Of a DNA stretch of 8,439 bases, positions 1-6,705 are shown one piece after another. Every line of letters begins with the position of its first letter. Positions within the stretch are counted from its first letter, which is position 1. The DNA comes from Deltaproteobacteria bacterium. Lineage in GTDB: Bacteria; Desulfobacterota; Syntrophia; Syntrophales; UBA2210. The stretch covers positions 1 through 8,439 of the forward strand of contig JAFGPZ010000222.1 in NCBI GenBank assembly GCA_016935935.1. Direction: 5' to 3'. A program made the position numbers and the translations under genes. The notes under the pieces were generated by a model. That model saw only the letters and a program-made list of their open reading frames with translations, did no database searches and had not been told where the DNA came from.

Positions 1-1694
1 AGCAGTTTTTCTATATCACTCTCCATCATCCTGGCGACAGGAATGCCAGTCCATTTCGCAACTACTTTAGCTATGTCCTCATCGTCAACTTCTTCCTTCA
101 GCATTTTTTTGTCTGCCTGTGACTGGGCGAGGGCAGCCGCTTTACCCTCCAGATCTCTTTCCAGTTCTACCAGTGTTCCATAGCGAATTTCTGCCGCCCT
201 GGCCAGGTCGCCACCCCTTTGGGCGTTCTGTTCCTCCGTCTTGAGTTCTTCCATCCTTTCCTTAATGGTCTGTATCTCCTTGATGGCTTCCCTCTCACTG
301 GACCAGTGAAGTTTCATTTTATCTCTTGATTCCTTGAGTTCCTCCAGTTCTTTCTCTATTTTTCCAGTCCTGCCCTTCGAAGTCTTGTCGGTCTCTTTCT
401 TAAGGGATTCTCGCTCGATCTCGAGTTGCATGATTCTTCTTTCCGCAGCGTCTATCTCGGCCGGAAGGCTGTCCAACTCAATCCTCAGGCCAGAGGCGGC
501 TTCATCGACGAGGTCAACGGCCTTGTCGGGTAGGAATCTGTCGCTTATATAACGATTGGAAAGGGTTGCAGCCGCAATAATTGCAGAGTCTTTTATTCTT
601 ACGCCATGATGGACTTCGTATCTCTCCTTTAACCCTCTCAGTATTGCTATGGTGTCTTCTACCGTCGGTTCGTGTACGATAATTGGCTGGAATCGCCGTT
701 CAAGGGCCGCATCCTTTTCAATGTACTTTCTGTATTCGGTCAGTGTCGTAGCTCCCACACATCGTAGCTCGCCCCGGGCAAGAGCCGGCTTCAGCATGTT
801 TGAGGCGTCGACTGATCCTTCGGCCGCTCCTGCGCCTACCATGGTGTGTATCTCGTCAATGAACAGAATGATTTCTCCGCTGGCATCTGTAACCTCTTTC
901 AGAACGGCCTTTAGTCTGTCTTCAAATTCTCCCCTGTACTTTGCGCCTGCCACGAGTGAACTGATGTCGAGGGCAACCACGCGCTTTTCCTTCAGGCTGT
1001 CCGGGACGTCACCGTTAACTATACGCTGCGCAAGACCCTCTGCGATAGCCGTTTTCCCCACGCCAGGTTCACCTATGAGAACGGGGTTGTTTTTCGTCCG
1101 TCTCGAGAGCACCTGCATTATTCTTCTTATTTCATCGTCTCTTCCGATGACTGGATCAAAGCCCCCTTTACGCGCTATTTCGTTGAAATCCCTGGCATAT
1201 CGTTTCAGAGCCTGATATTTATCTTCCGGGTTCGGATCGGTGATACGTTGATTTCCCCGGATCGATACGAGTGTTTTGAATATACTGTCTTTGGTGATGC
1301 CAGACTTTGCAAGTATCTGGCTTGCCGCCCCCGCCTTCTCGCCGGCGATTCCCACAAGAACATGCTCCACGCTCACATACTCGTCCTTAAGGCGGGCGGA
1401 CTCGTTGAAGGCTTCATCGACGACACTCTTCAGTCGTTGTGTAATATATCTCTGATCGGAGGCTCCGCCCGAAACTTTGGGCATTCCGTCGAGAGTCATT
1501 CCAATCTCATGTTCTATCTTCTGTACATCGGCACCAAGTTTTTTTACAATTTCAGGCACAATACCATCGGATTGCCTGAGGAGAACGCTCAACATATGTT
1601 CTACGTCAACTGCCTGGTGCCCAAGGGTCTTTGCCAGTGCTTCGGCCTCCTGAAAGGCCTCCTGGAGTTTTACAGTAAATTTGTCGAATCTCAT
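1..1694 (-). CDS. clpB: ATP-dependent chaperone ClpB (N-terminal 564 codons, cut by left edge)
   Basis: ClpB is the Hsp100 disaggregase: a cytoplasmic AAA+ hexamer that threads aggregated proteins through its pore and works with DnaK/DnaJ/GrpE. Translation from the ATG at 1694 begins [14 protein letters not shown], typical of the family. A Clp N-terminal double repeat covers about residues 1-145. The first AAA+ domain has Walker A GEPGVGKT at 208-215, Walker B with FIDEIH around D280/E281, and GATT followed by the arginine-rich ALERRFQ segment. A long charged coiled coil (about 410-525) is the middle domain that separates ClpB from ClpA and ClpC. The visible part ends just after [11 protein letters not shown], at the entry to the second AAA+ domain, so roughly the last 300 residues lie outside the window. 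The start is preceded by AGGAAGAGG and lies 9 bp after the cyclase stop, so the two genes are probably co-transcribed. I saw no frameshift. I saw no sigma-32 promoter or CIRCE element in the short gap. Confidence 0.97.
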   Translation of the reverse strand, partial: MRFDKFTVKLQEAFQEAEALAKTLGHQAVDVEHMLSVLLRQSDGIVPEIVKKLGADVQKIEHEIGMTLDGMPKVSGGASDQRYITQRLKSVVDEAFNESARLKDEYVSVEHVLVGIAGEKAGAASQILAKSGITKDSIFKTLVSIRGNQRITDPNPEDKYQALKRYARDFNEIARKGGFDPVIGRDDEIRRIMQVLSRRTKNNPVLIGEPGVGKTAIAEGLAQRIVNGDVPDSLKEKRVVALDISSLVAGAKYRGEFEDRLKAVLKEVTDASGEIILFIDEIHTMVGAGAAEGSVDASNMLKPALARGELRCVGATTLTEYRKYIEKDAALERRFQPIIVHEPTVEDTIAILRGLKERYEVHHGVRIKDSAIIAAATLSNRYISDRFLPDKAVDLVDEAASGLRIELDSLPAEIDAAERRIMQLEIERESLKKETDKTSKGRTGKIEKELEELKESRDKMKLHWSSEREAIKEIQTIKERMEELKTEEQNAQRGGDLARAAEIRYGTLVELERDLEGKAAALAQSQADKKMLKEEVDDEDIAKVVAKWTGIPVARMMESDIEKL

Positions 1695-1703
1695 ATCCTC
1701 TTC

Positions 1704-2573
1704 CTATTCTGAAACCTTTTCTATATACACGAATGTCTTGCCCTTTTTGAATATTCTTACATCGCCTGAAGATTCCGATACGACGATGGCAACGGCGTTT
1801 GTGACACTTGTTATGCCTGCGGCGGCGATGTGTCTGCTCCCAAGGCCTTTCGGAAAATCCTTGTTTTCCAATGCGGCGCTCAGGTGTCTACCCGCCGCTA
1901 CAAGCACTCCATCTTCCTTAACGATGAATGCCCCGTCAATGGCGGAGAATTCCTTGATCGTCTCACGAAGATTGTAATCAAGAATATTCCTTTCCTCCTC
2001 TTTGTATCCCATAAAAGGGTTGATTATCATCTGTCTCGAAAGCTGAAGAACCTTTTCATGGTCGCCAACGACGAAAATAGTTCCCACCGGCCGACCCTCT
2101 CTTCCCTGCTCGGCCAATTCCAAGGCTATATTCAATAATGCCTCAAAGACTTCGGGATATACCCCCTCGAATGTTTCGGAGATATCTCCTGATGTGAAGA
2201 TTTCAAATTCTCTGTCTACATCGATGATAAACATGCTGTCTATATACCCTAACTTGGGTAGCCCGGTGAGGCAAACTAATTTATCCCCCTTTCCAAAGAG
2301 ACCGGTTGAAATTCCCTTCGTTATGGCGATCTTTACCTGGCTGAACCTTGTCACGCTTACGTTGGGTATATCAATAATTTCCTTGAAATATTTTAAATTT
2401 TGTGTTTTACTCCCATTTCCTCTTGTTACAAGTATGGTATCGAAACACGCTTTATCGTTCCCTTTAATCGGAATATCCTGCGCCACTTCATCGTAGAGCA
2501 GTATTGCCTTGGCTTTGATCTCGTTTGCAAGTTTACATGCAAATTCCACAATCGATTTGTTTGAAGAATTCAT
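1704..2573 (-). CDS. DacZ-like diadenylate cyclase (pyruvate-kinase-C-like domain plus DAC domain)
   Basis: This 289-residue cytoplasmic protein probably condenses two ATP into cyclic di-AMP. The C-terminal half is a DisA_N/DAC domain: EGRPVGTIFVVGD at 159-171, LSRQMIINPFMGY at 178-190, the catalytic DGA at 213-215 and GSRHIAAA at 245-252. In DisA and CdaA the second motif is usually RHR; here the third residue is Ile. The N-terminal part (about 1-125) has no membrane segment and no DisA helix-hairpin-helix region. Its pattern of IVEFACKLANEIKAKAILLY (7-26) and GLFGKGDKLVCLTGLP (91-106) resembles the C-terminal alpha/beta domain of pyruvate kinase. That architecture is known from archaeal DacZ enzymes. 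The ATG at 2573 has GAGGA (2581-2585) 7 bases upstream. clpB follows after 9 bp, and rpoH diverges on the other side. The DAC call is firm; activity and the role of the N-terminal domain are inferred. Confidence 0.9.
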   Translation of the reverse strand: MNSSNKSIVEFACKLANEIKAKAILLYDEVAQDIPIKGNDKACFDTILVTRGNGSKTQNLKYFKEIIDIPNVSVTRFSQVKIAITKGISTGLFGKGDKLVCLTGLPKLGYIDSMFIIDVDREFEIFTSGDISETFEGVYPEVFEALLNIALELAEQGREGRPVGTIFVVGDHEKVLQLSRQMIINPFMGYKEEERNILDYNLRETIKEFSAIDGAFIVKEDGVLVAAGRHLSAALENKDFPKGLGSRHIAAAGITSVTNAVAIVVSESSGDVRIFKKGKTFVYIEKVSE

Positions 2574-2610
2574 TGGATATTCCTCGTGAATATGTTTAAA
2601 GTTTTAGTAT

Positions 2611-2656
2611 TTTATGGCCATAAGTTAACCATAAAGCGTATCGATGTCAAGTTAAC
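2611..2656. repeat. Palindrome and direct repeats in the divergent cyclase/rpoH promoter region
   Basis: TTATGGCCATAA (2612-2623) is a perfect 12-bp palindrome. CCATAA recurs at 2629-2634, so TTTATGG (2611-2617) can also pair with CCATAAA (2629-2635). AAGTTAAC occurs twice, at 2622-2629 and 2649-2656, 27 bases apart, and each copy overlaps a proposed promoter element of the minus-strand promoter. The arrangement looks like an operator, but no known regulator is recognised. Confidence 0.5.
2622..2650 (-). promoter_or_regulatory. Candidate sigma-70 promoter for the cyclase-clpB operon
   Basis: Read on the minus strand, a perfect -35 TTGACA (2645-2650) is followed after 17 bases by TAACTT (2622-2627), a weak -10 matching 3 of 6 positions. 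Transcription would start near 2615, inside the 12-bp palindrome, giving a leader of about 40 bases before the ATG at 2573. The -35 is convincing, but the poor -10 suggests a regulated promoter or a different -10. Confidence 0.45.
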
Positions 2657-2674
2657 GAGGGAGAATAAAAAAGT

Positions 2675-2703
2675 TTGCGCGAGGCTCAAATGTTTGATAT
2701 AAG
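2675..2703 (+). promoter_or_regulatory. Candidate sigma-70 promoter for rpoH
   Basis: TTGCGC (2675-2680) and TATAAG (2698-2703) are separated by exactly 17 bases. The -10 matches 5 of 6 consensus positions and the -35 matches 3 of 6. The start would be near 2710, giving a leader of about 46 bases. I found no CTTGAA/CCCCAT pair that would indicate sigma-32 autoregulation, and no CIRCE element. Confidence 0.45.
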
Positions 2704-2733
2704 GTGCTTATATTAATAGTCAAATTAGAATTG

Positions 2734-2749
2734 AGTCTCCAAGGGGATT
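2734..2749 (+). promoter_or_regulatory. Possible SD-masking hairpin in the rpoH leader
   Basis: AGTCTC (2734-2739) can pair with GGGATT (2744-2749) around the loop CAAG, giving six pairs, two of them G-U. The Shine-Dalgarno AAGGGG (2741-2746) of rpoH lies in the loop and 3' arm. A weak, wobble-containing stem over the ribosome binding site is the general design of an RNA thermometer, and translation of E. coli rpoH is known to be controlled by temperature-sensitive mRNA structure. Here it is only a hand-drawn fold. Confidence 0.35.
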
Positions 2750-2755
2750 AAGAAG

Positions 2756-3619
2756 ATGAACCTGCCTGCTGTTACCAGCACATTAGATCTTTATATGGCG
2801 GAGATCAACAAATTTGCCATCCTGTCTGCCGAAGAGGAATTCAGACTGGCGGTGCGGTTTAAAAAATATAATGATATGGAGGCAGCCGAGAAGCTGGTTA
2901 CGGCAAATCTGCGGTTCGTGGTAAAGATTGCTCATGAGTATAAGAAATACGGGGTCAAACTCATCGACCTGGTTCAGGAAGGCAATATAGGTCTCATGCA
3001 TGCCGTCAAAAAATTCGATCCCTACAAGGGGTTCAGACTAATATCCTATGCTGTATGGTGGATACGTGCCTATATGCATAATTATATTATAAAATCATGG
3101 AGTATAGTAAAGATTGGAACCACACAGGCACAGAGGAGGCTCTTCTTCAAGCTCAATCAGGTCAGGAAGAAACTTCAGGAGCTTTCTCAAAAGGATGAAG
3201 CCTTTCGGGAGGCTGCCGAACTCCTCAATGTCAAAGAGAGCGAGGTGGCGGAAATGAATCTTCGCCTTAATAACCGGGATGTCTCACTCGATGCCTCGAT
3301 GGATGAGACCGGCGAATCGATGTATATCGATCACCTGGTCGACGAAAGTGAAAGCCAGGAGGAAACACTTATCAAGAAGGAAGAAAGGGCCCTCGTAAAG
3401 AGGAGCATAGCGGGAGCGCTTACAAAACTTAATGAGAGGGAAAGTTATATAGTAAAAAACAGGCTCATGGTGGACAGACCTGAAACGCTTCAAAAGATAG
3501 GCGATAGATTTAACATTACGAGGGAGCGGGCCAGGCAGATCGAGAAAGAGGCATTAAAAAAACTGAGAACTGCCATACCCTATATTGAGCGTGAACCCGG
3601 ATTGCCCGAGGGTCAATAA
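2756..3619 (+). CDS. rpoH: RNA polymerase heat-shock sigma factor RpoH (sigma-32 type)
   Basis: This 287-residue sigma-70-family factor directs RNA polymerase to heat-shock promoters (chaperones, proteases, ClpB). Region 1.2 begins at about residue 10 (LDLYMAEINK). Region 2 covers about 45-112, with NLRFVVKIA, DLVQEGNIGLM and SYAVWWIRAYM for core binding and -10 melting. The RpoH box, QRRLFFKLN at 126-134, closely matches E. coli QRKLFFNLR and separates this protein from RpoD, RpoS and FliA. Region 4.2, a helix-turn-helix for the -35, is at about 245-271 (LQKIGDRFNITRERARQIEKEA). Length is normal; E. coli RpoH has 284 residues. The ATG at 2756 has AAGGGG 9 bases upstream. The gene is divergent from the cyclase-clpB pair and its final codons overlap the convergent dnaB end. 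Control may involve the leader hairpin and, as in other bacteria, chaperone-dependent turnover. Confidence 0.96.
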   Translation: MNLPAVTSTLDLYMAEINKFAILSAEEEFRLAVRFKKYNDMEAAEKLVTANLRFVVKIAHEYKKYGVKLIDLVQEGNIGLMHAVKKFDPYKGFRLISYAVWWIRAYMHNYIIKSWSIVKIGTTQAQRRLFFKLNQVRKKLQELSQKDEAFREAAELLNVKESEVAEMNLRLNNRDVSLDASMDETGESMYIDHLVDESESQEETLIKKEERALVKRSIAGALTKLNERESYIVKNRLMVDRPETLQKIGDRFNITRERARQIEKEALKKLRTAIPYIEREPGLPEGQ

Positions 3620-4983
3620 TCTTCCGGTCCCCAAGCCGGGTTTTCAAACCTTGTGTATTGTTCCAAAAATATGATCTTGGCTTTTCCTATGGGACCATTC
3701 CTCTGTTTCCCCACTATTACTTCTGCAAAGCCCCGTTCGGGATTGTCTTCCGACTTGTTATATACATCATCTCTGTAGATAAAAAGTATTACGTCTGCGT
3801 CCTGTTCGATCGCTCCTGATTCCCTTAGGTCTGCAAGCTGCGGCCGTCTATCTGAACGTGCTTCGACTTGACGATTTAACTGTGACAGAGCAACAACCGG
3901 AACCTGCAGTTCCTTAGCGAGGGCCTTAAGTGAACGGCTTATCTCCGATATCTCCTGCTCTCTCGGCACTGAAGGATCTCTACCCTTCATCAACTGCAGA
4001 TAATCGAGTACTATAAGTCCCAGTCCCTTTTCCGCTTTCAATCTCCTGGATTTTGCCTTCATTTCAAGGACTGAAATGGATGGCGTGTCGTCTATAAAAA
4101 TGGGCGCTTCCGACAGTTTGCCCGCAGCAGTGGTAAGTTTTGGCCAGTCCGTTTCCCCAAGCCATCCTTTTCTGAGTTTCTGGGAATCTACTCTCGCTTG
4201 GGACGAAAGCATGCGAAATGCCAGCTGTTCCTTTGACATTTCCAGAGAAAATATAGCCACCGGGATATCGTTTTCCATAGACGCATGTTCCGCGATATTG
4301 ATCGCTAAGGCAGTCTTTCCCATACTTGGCCGGCCTGCAATGATTATAAGATCTGATCTCTGTAACCCCGATGTCAATTCATCGATCCGCTTGAATCCGG
4401 TCGAAACGCCTGTTATAAGCGCCTTTTTCTCAAAGAGCTGCTCAATGGTCCTGAAGCTGTCCTTGATTATTTCCCTGATGGGGTAGAACGAAGGCTTTAT
4501 CTTGTTTTCGGATATCTCGAAAATCGCGTGTTCCGCCTCGTCGAGGACACTGTCGATATCAATGGCAGAGTTGTAGCTTTCATTCAGGATCCCTGTGGCG
4601 GCTCCTATCAGTCTCCTGAGTATCGATTTTTCCTTAACAATCTTAGAATAGAAGGCAATATTTGCTGCAGAAGGAACACTGTTTACGAGAGAAGCGAGAT
4701 ATGCCTCTCCCCCCAGCGCGTCAAGCTGATTCTTGTCTCTTAAGTTGTTGGCGAGAGTGACAATGTCGCTCGGTTCGCTCTTTTCAGACAGTTCGACGAT
4801 GGCTTTAAATATTTTCCTGTGAGCTTCACTGTAGAAATCGTCTGCGTCGAGTATCTCGATAACGTTATTGACGGCACTGTTGTCGAGCAATATTCCTCCC
4901 AGGATCGATTGCTCAGCTTCCAGGTTTTGCGGAGGAACCTTATGCAACGAATAGTCTATATCCTTCATTCGTGAATTAGCCAA
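3613..4983 (-). CDS. dnaB: Replicative DNA helicase DnaB
   Basis: DnaB is the hexameric 5'-3' helicase that unwinds DNA at the fork and recruits primase. Numbering from the upstream GTG at 4995 gives 460 residues. The N-terminal primase-binding domain covers about 18-125 (PPQNLEAEQSILGGIL). The RecA-like domain has Walker A GRPSMGKT at 221-228, Walker B LIVLDYLQLM at 327-336, the DnaB-specific DLRESGAIEQDAD at 389-401 and KQRNGPIG at 430-437 with the arginine finger at R432. No intein is present. The start is uncertain. GTG at 4995 overlaps the rplI stop and lacks a Shine-Dalgarno; ATG at 4968 also lacks one. TTG at 4983 follows GAGGA (4989-4993) by 5 bases and sits 1 base after the rplI TAG, so I chose it. 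All three options leave the domains intact. It is the last gene of the ribosomal-protein operon, and its TGA lies inside the 3' end of rpoH. Confidence 0.95.
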   Translation of the reverse strand: MANSRMKDIDYSLHKVPPQNLEAEQSILGGILLDNSAVNNVIEILDADDFYSEAHRKIFKAIVELSEKSEPSDIVTLANNLRDKNQLDALGGEAYLASLVNSVPSAANIAFYSKIVKEKSILRRLIGAATGILNESYNSAIDIDSVLDEAEHAIFEISENKIKPSFYPIREIIKDSFRTIEQLFEKKALITGVSTGFKRIDELTSGLQRSDLIIIAGRPSMGKTALAINIAEHASMENDIPVAIFSLEMSKEQLAFRMLSSQARVDSQKLRKGWLGETDWPKLTTAAGKLSEAPIFIDDTPSISVLEMKAKSRRLKAEKGLGLIVLDYLQLMKGRDPSVPREQEISEISRSLKALAKELQVPVVALSQLNRQVEARSDRRPQLADLRESGAIEQDADVILFIYRDDVYNKSEDNPERGFAEVIVGKQRNGPIGKAKIIFLEQYTRFENPAWGPEDY

Positions 4984-4984
4984 T

Positions 4985-5431
4985 CTATTCCTCACTGACT
5001 ACAGCAACCTTGACCTGTCCAAAGATTCCCGGATAGACTTTGATCTTTACCATAAATTCGCCGAGTTTCTTGATCGGTTCTTCAATAACGATATTCTTCC
5101 TTGATATCTCAATTCCCTGATCGCGAAGATTGTCTTCTATATCCTTTGACGTTACGGAGCCAAAAAGTTTTTCCTGTTCTCCAATCTTTCTTGATATGGT
5201 ACACGTTATCTTTGAAAGTCTTTCCATCAGAGATTCTGCCATCAACCTTTCTTTTTCCGTCTTACTGGCGATTATCCTCTTTTCGTGATCAAGACTTTTG
5301 ATGTTTCTGTTGCTTGCCTCAATGGCCAGCCCTTTTGGGATCAGGTAGTTTCTCGCATACCCGTCAGAAACCTTTATCGTATCCCCCATGTTGCCCAGGG
5401 ATTCAACGTTATCTTTTAAAATTATTTTCAT
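4985..5431 (-). CDS. rplI: 50S ribosomal protein bL9
   Basis: bL9 binds 23S rRNA at the base of the L1 stalk and helps maintain reading frame. The 148-residue product has the usual length. The N-terminal RNA-binding domain starts MKIILKDNVESLGNMGD and contains the bL9 signature GYARNYLIPKGLAIEA (about residues 24-39). A long connecting helix rich in Lys, Glu and Arg follows (about 41-76). The C-terminal domain includes LFGSVTSKDIEDNL and ends in VKVAVVSEE. The ATG at 5431 has a perfect AGGAGG (5438-5443) 6 bases upstream. It lies 17 bp after the DUF2232 gene, and dnaB starts at or across its stop, so translational coupling to dnaB is likely. Confidence 0.97.
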   Translation of the reverse strand: MKIILKDNVESLGNMGDTIKVSDGYARNYLIPKGLAIEASNRNIKSLDHEKRIIASKTEKERLMAESLMERLSKITCTISRKIGEQEKLFGSVTSKDIEDNLRDQGIEISRKNIVIEEPIKKLGEFMVKIKVYPGIFGQVKVAVVSEE

Positions 5432-5448
5432 TAATAGCCTCCTGTTTT

Positions 5449-6390
5449 TTATTTTGCCTTATCAAGTTTCCTGAAATTGACCCAGACGTCGATGAGACCC
5501 AGACCTATTACAATGATCAGTAAAAACTGTTGTACAAAGATCAGAAAATATCCAATAGCCCTCAGGAACCAGGGTAGATTTTTCTTATCGAAGAAAAAAT
5601 TAATGATGGACAAGCCCTGCATCATGTATGCAAAGAGCATGATTATTACTATATTGACACCGAGAATCCTTATCGGGCTGAAGGGAATCAGGATAGATAG
5701 ACCTGCGGATATGACAATCCATACTACTTTGTCGGGAATCTTCCAAGTAGAAAGATTTCCGAAGTCGGGATACCACATCCCCTTACTCCTGAATAATACC
5801 TTCCCAATAAGTATGTTCAGCCATACAAAAAATGATGTGCCAACGAGAAAGAAAGAAGGTACCAGTTCGGTAAGTACCTTTGAAATTTGCACCATATTGT
5901 TCCTGATCATGTCCAGTTGCTCAGGGGAGGTGCCTATCCGGGCATAAGTATCTACATTCGTCTGAACCAGTTCGGTTATATATGCTTCGACAATATGCCA
6001 TGGCGCCTTTCCTGAAGACAGGCTGAAATACAGGAGAAAGCAAAGCCCCAGCATAAACATTGCCGATACCGAACAGGCAATAGTCTTTTCTATGGAATAA
6101 TTTTTCCTTAATACCTCTGAAAGAATGGGTCCCAAGGAACCAAGCAGGACGAGATTAAAAATGCTCAATTGAGAGCCCGTTATCTTCAGGACAAGCATCA
6201 CGATGACAAGGGACGACAGAAAAACCATAACCCCCTGCATCCTGCCCAGTCTGGAATAATAATACAGCAATGGTATCGGTGTCAGCACAGCGCCGAAGGT
6301 ACTTGCTATCGATAGTGTTGTTACTGCAATAAAAACAAGAGATGTTAAGGCTACAGCTGAGAAAAATTCTCTATGTAATGGCAGTACCAT
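5449..6390 (-). CDS. DUF2232 (YybS-like) integral membrane protein
   Basis: A 313-residue polytopic inner-membrane protein of unknown biochemical role. Hydrophobic stretches suggest about eight or nine membrane segments, at roughly 11-30, 33-45, 52-70, 75-93, 104-124, 175-198, 221-239, 243-263 and 277-303. A more polar loop at about 126-172 (KAPWHIVEAYITEL and a charged stretch) is probably outside the bilayer. The conserved pattern GAVLTPIPLLYYYSRLG near residues 33-49 and its place between rpsR and rplI match the DUF2232/YybS family, which occupies this operon position in Firmicutes and deltaproteobacteria. I see no catalytic motif. The ATG at 6390 is preceded by a weak GGAAGAAG, 52 bp after rpsR. 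The C terminus is short and basic. The family assignment rests on pattern and context, so it is less certain than for its neighbours. Confidence 0.8.
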   Translation of the reverse strand: MVLPLHREFFSAVALTSLVFIAVTTLSIASTFGAVLTPIPLLYYYSRLGRMQGVMVFLSSLVIVMLVLKITGSQLSIFNLVLLGSLGPILSEVLRKNYSIEKTIACSVSAMFMLGLCFLLYFSLSSGKAPWHIVEAYITELVQTNVDTYARIGTSPEQLDMIRNNMVQISKVLTELVPSFFLVGTSFFVWLNILIGKVLFRSKGMWYPDFGNLSTWKIPDKVVWIVISAGLSILIPFSPIRILGVNIVIIMLFAYMMQGLSIINFFFDKKNLPWFLRAIGYFLIFVQQFLLIIVIGLGLIDVWVNFRKLDKAK

Positions 6391-6442
6391 CGTTTTCTTC
6401 TTCCAGAGACACTCATTATACCTCGAAAGGTCAGTGAGTCAG

Positions 6443-6700
6443 TTAACTTTCTGTAACTGCGTAAGGCAAAAGTGCCAGGGTCCGTGCCCTCTTGATAGCT
6501 ACCGTCAATTCCCTCTGATGCTTGGCACAACACCCGTTGATTCTTCGCGGCATGATCTTGCCTCTCTCTGTCAAAAAGAATCGTAAAGTATCTCCGCTTT
6601 TGTAGTCTATCTTTATGTTTGAGTCTGCGCAGAACCTGCAAACCTTCCTTCTGTGAAAAAACTTTTTTCTCGGCCTGGCTGAATTATATGTGTATGCCAT
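6443..6700 (-). CDS. rpsR: 30S ribosomal protein bS18
   Basis: bS18 joins the platform of the small subunit as a dimer with bS6. The 85-residue protein shows the family core: [25 protein letters not shown] followed by [21 protein letters not shown] and a basic C terminus. Cysteines at 21, 24, 57 and 58 suggest the zinc-binding (Cys-rich) form of bS18 rather than the cysteine-poor form. The ATG at 6700 has AGGAG (6711-6715) 10 bases upstream, within the last codons of rpsF; the gap between the genes is only 5 bp. Neither ssb (as in Firmicutes) nor priB (as in enterics) lies between rpsF and rpsR. Confidence 0.97.
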   Translation of the reverse strand: MAYTYNSARPRKKFFHRRKVCRFCADSNIKIDYKSGDTLRFFLTERGKIMPRRINGCCAKHQRELTVAIKRARTLALLPYAVTES

Positions 6701-6705
6701 TACTG

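Noticed and set aside
649..1215. Plus-strand 188-codon open frame over clpB
   Set aside because: It lies opposite the ClpB AAA+ domain, whose Walker motifs are intact on the minus strand. The plus-strand translation is Ser/Arg-rich with no recognisable domain and no ribosome binding site.
1248..1712. Plus-strand 154-codon open frame over the clpB N terminus
   Set aside because: It is antisense to a well-conserved ClpB N-domain and shows no family pattern; it is a shadow frame.
2574..2755. CIRCE element or sigma-32 promoter ahead of clpB/cyclase or rpoH
   Set aside because: I looked for TTAGCACTC-N9-GAGTGCTAA and for CTTGAA with CCCCAT at 13-15 bases on both strands and found neither.
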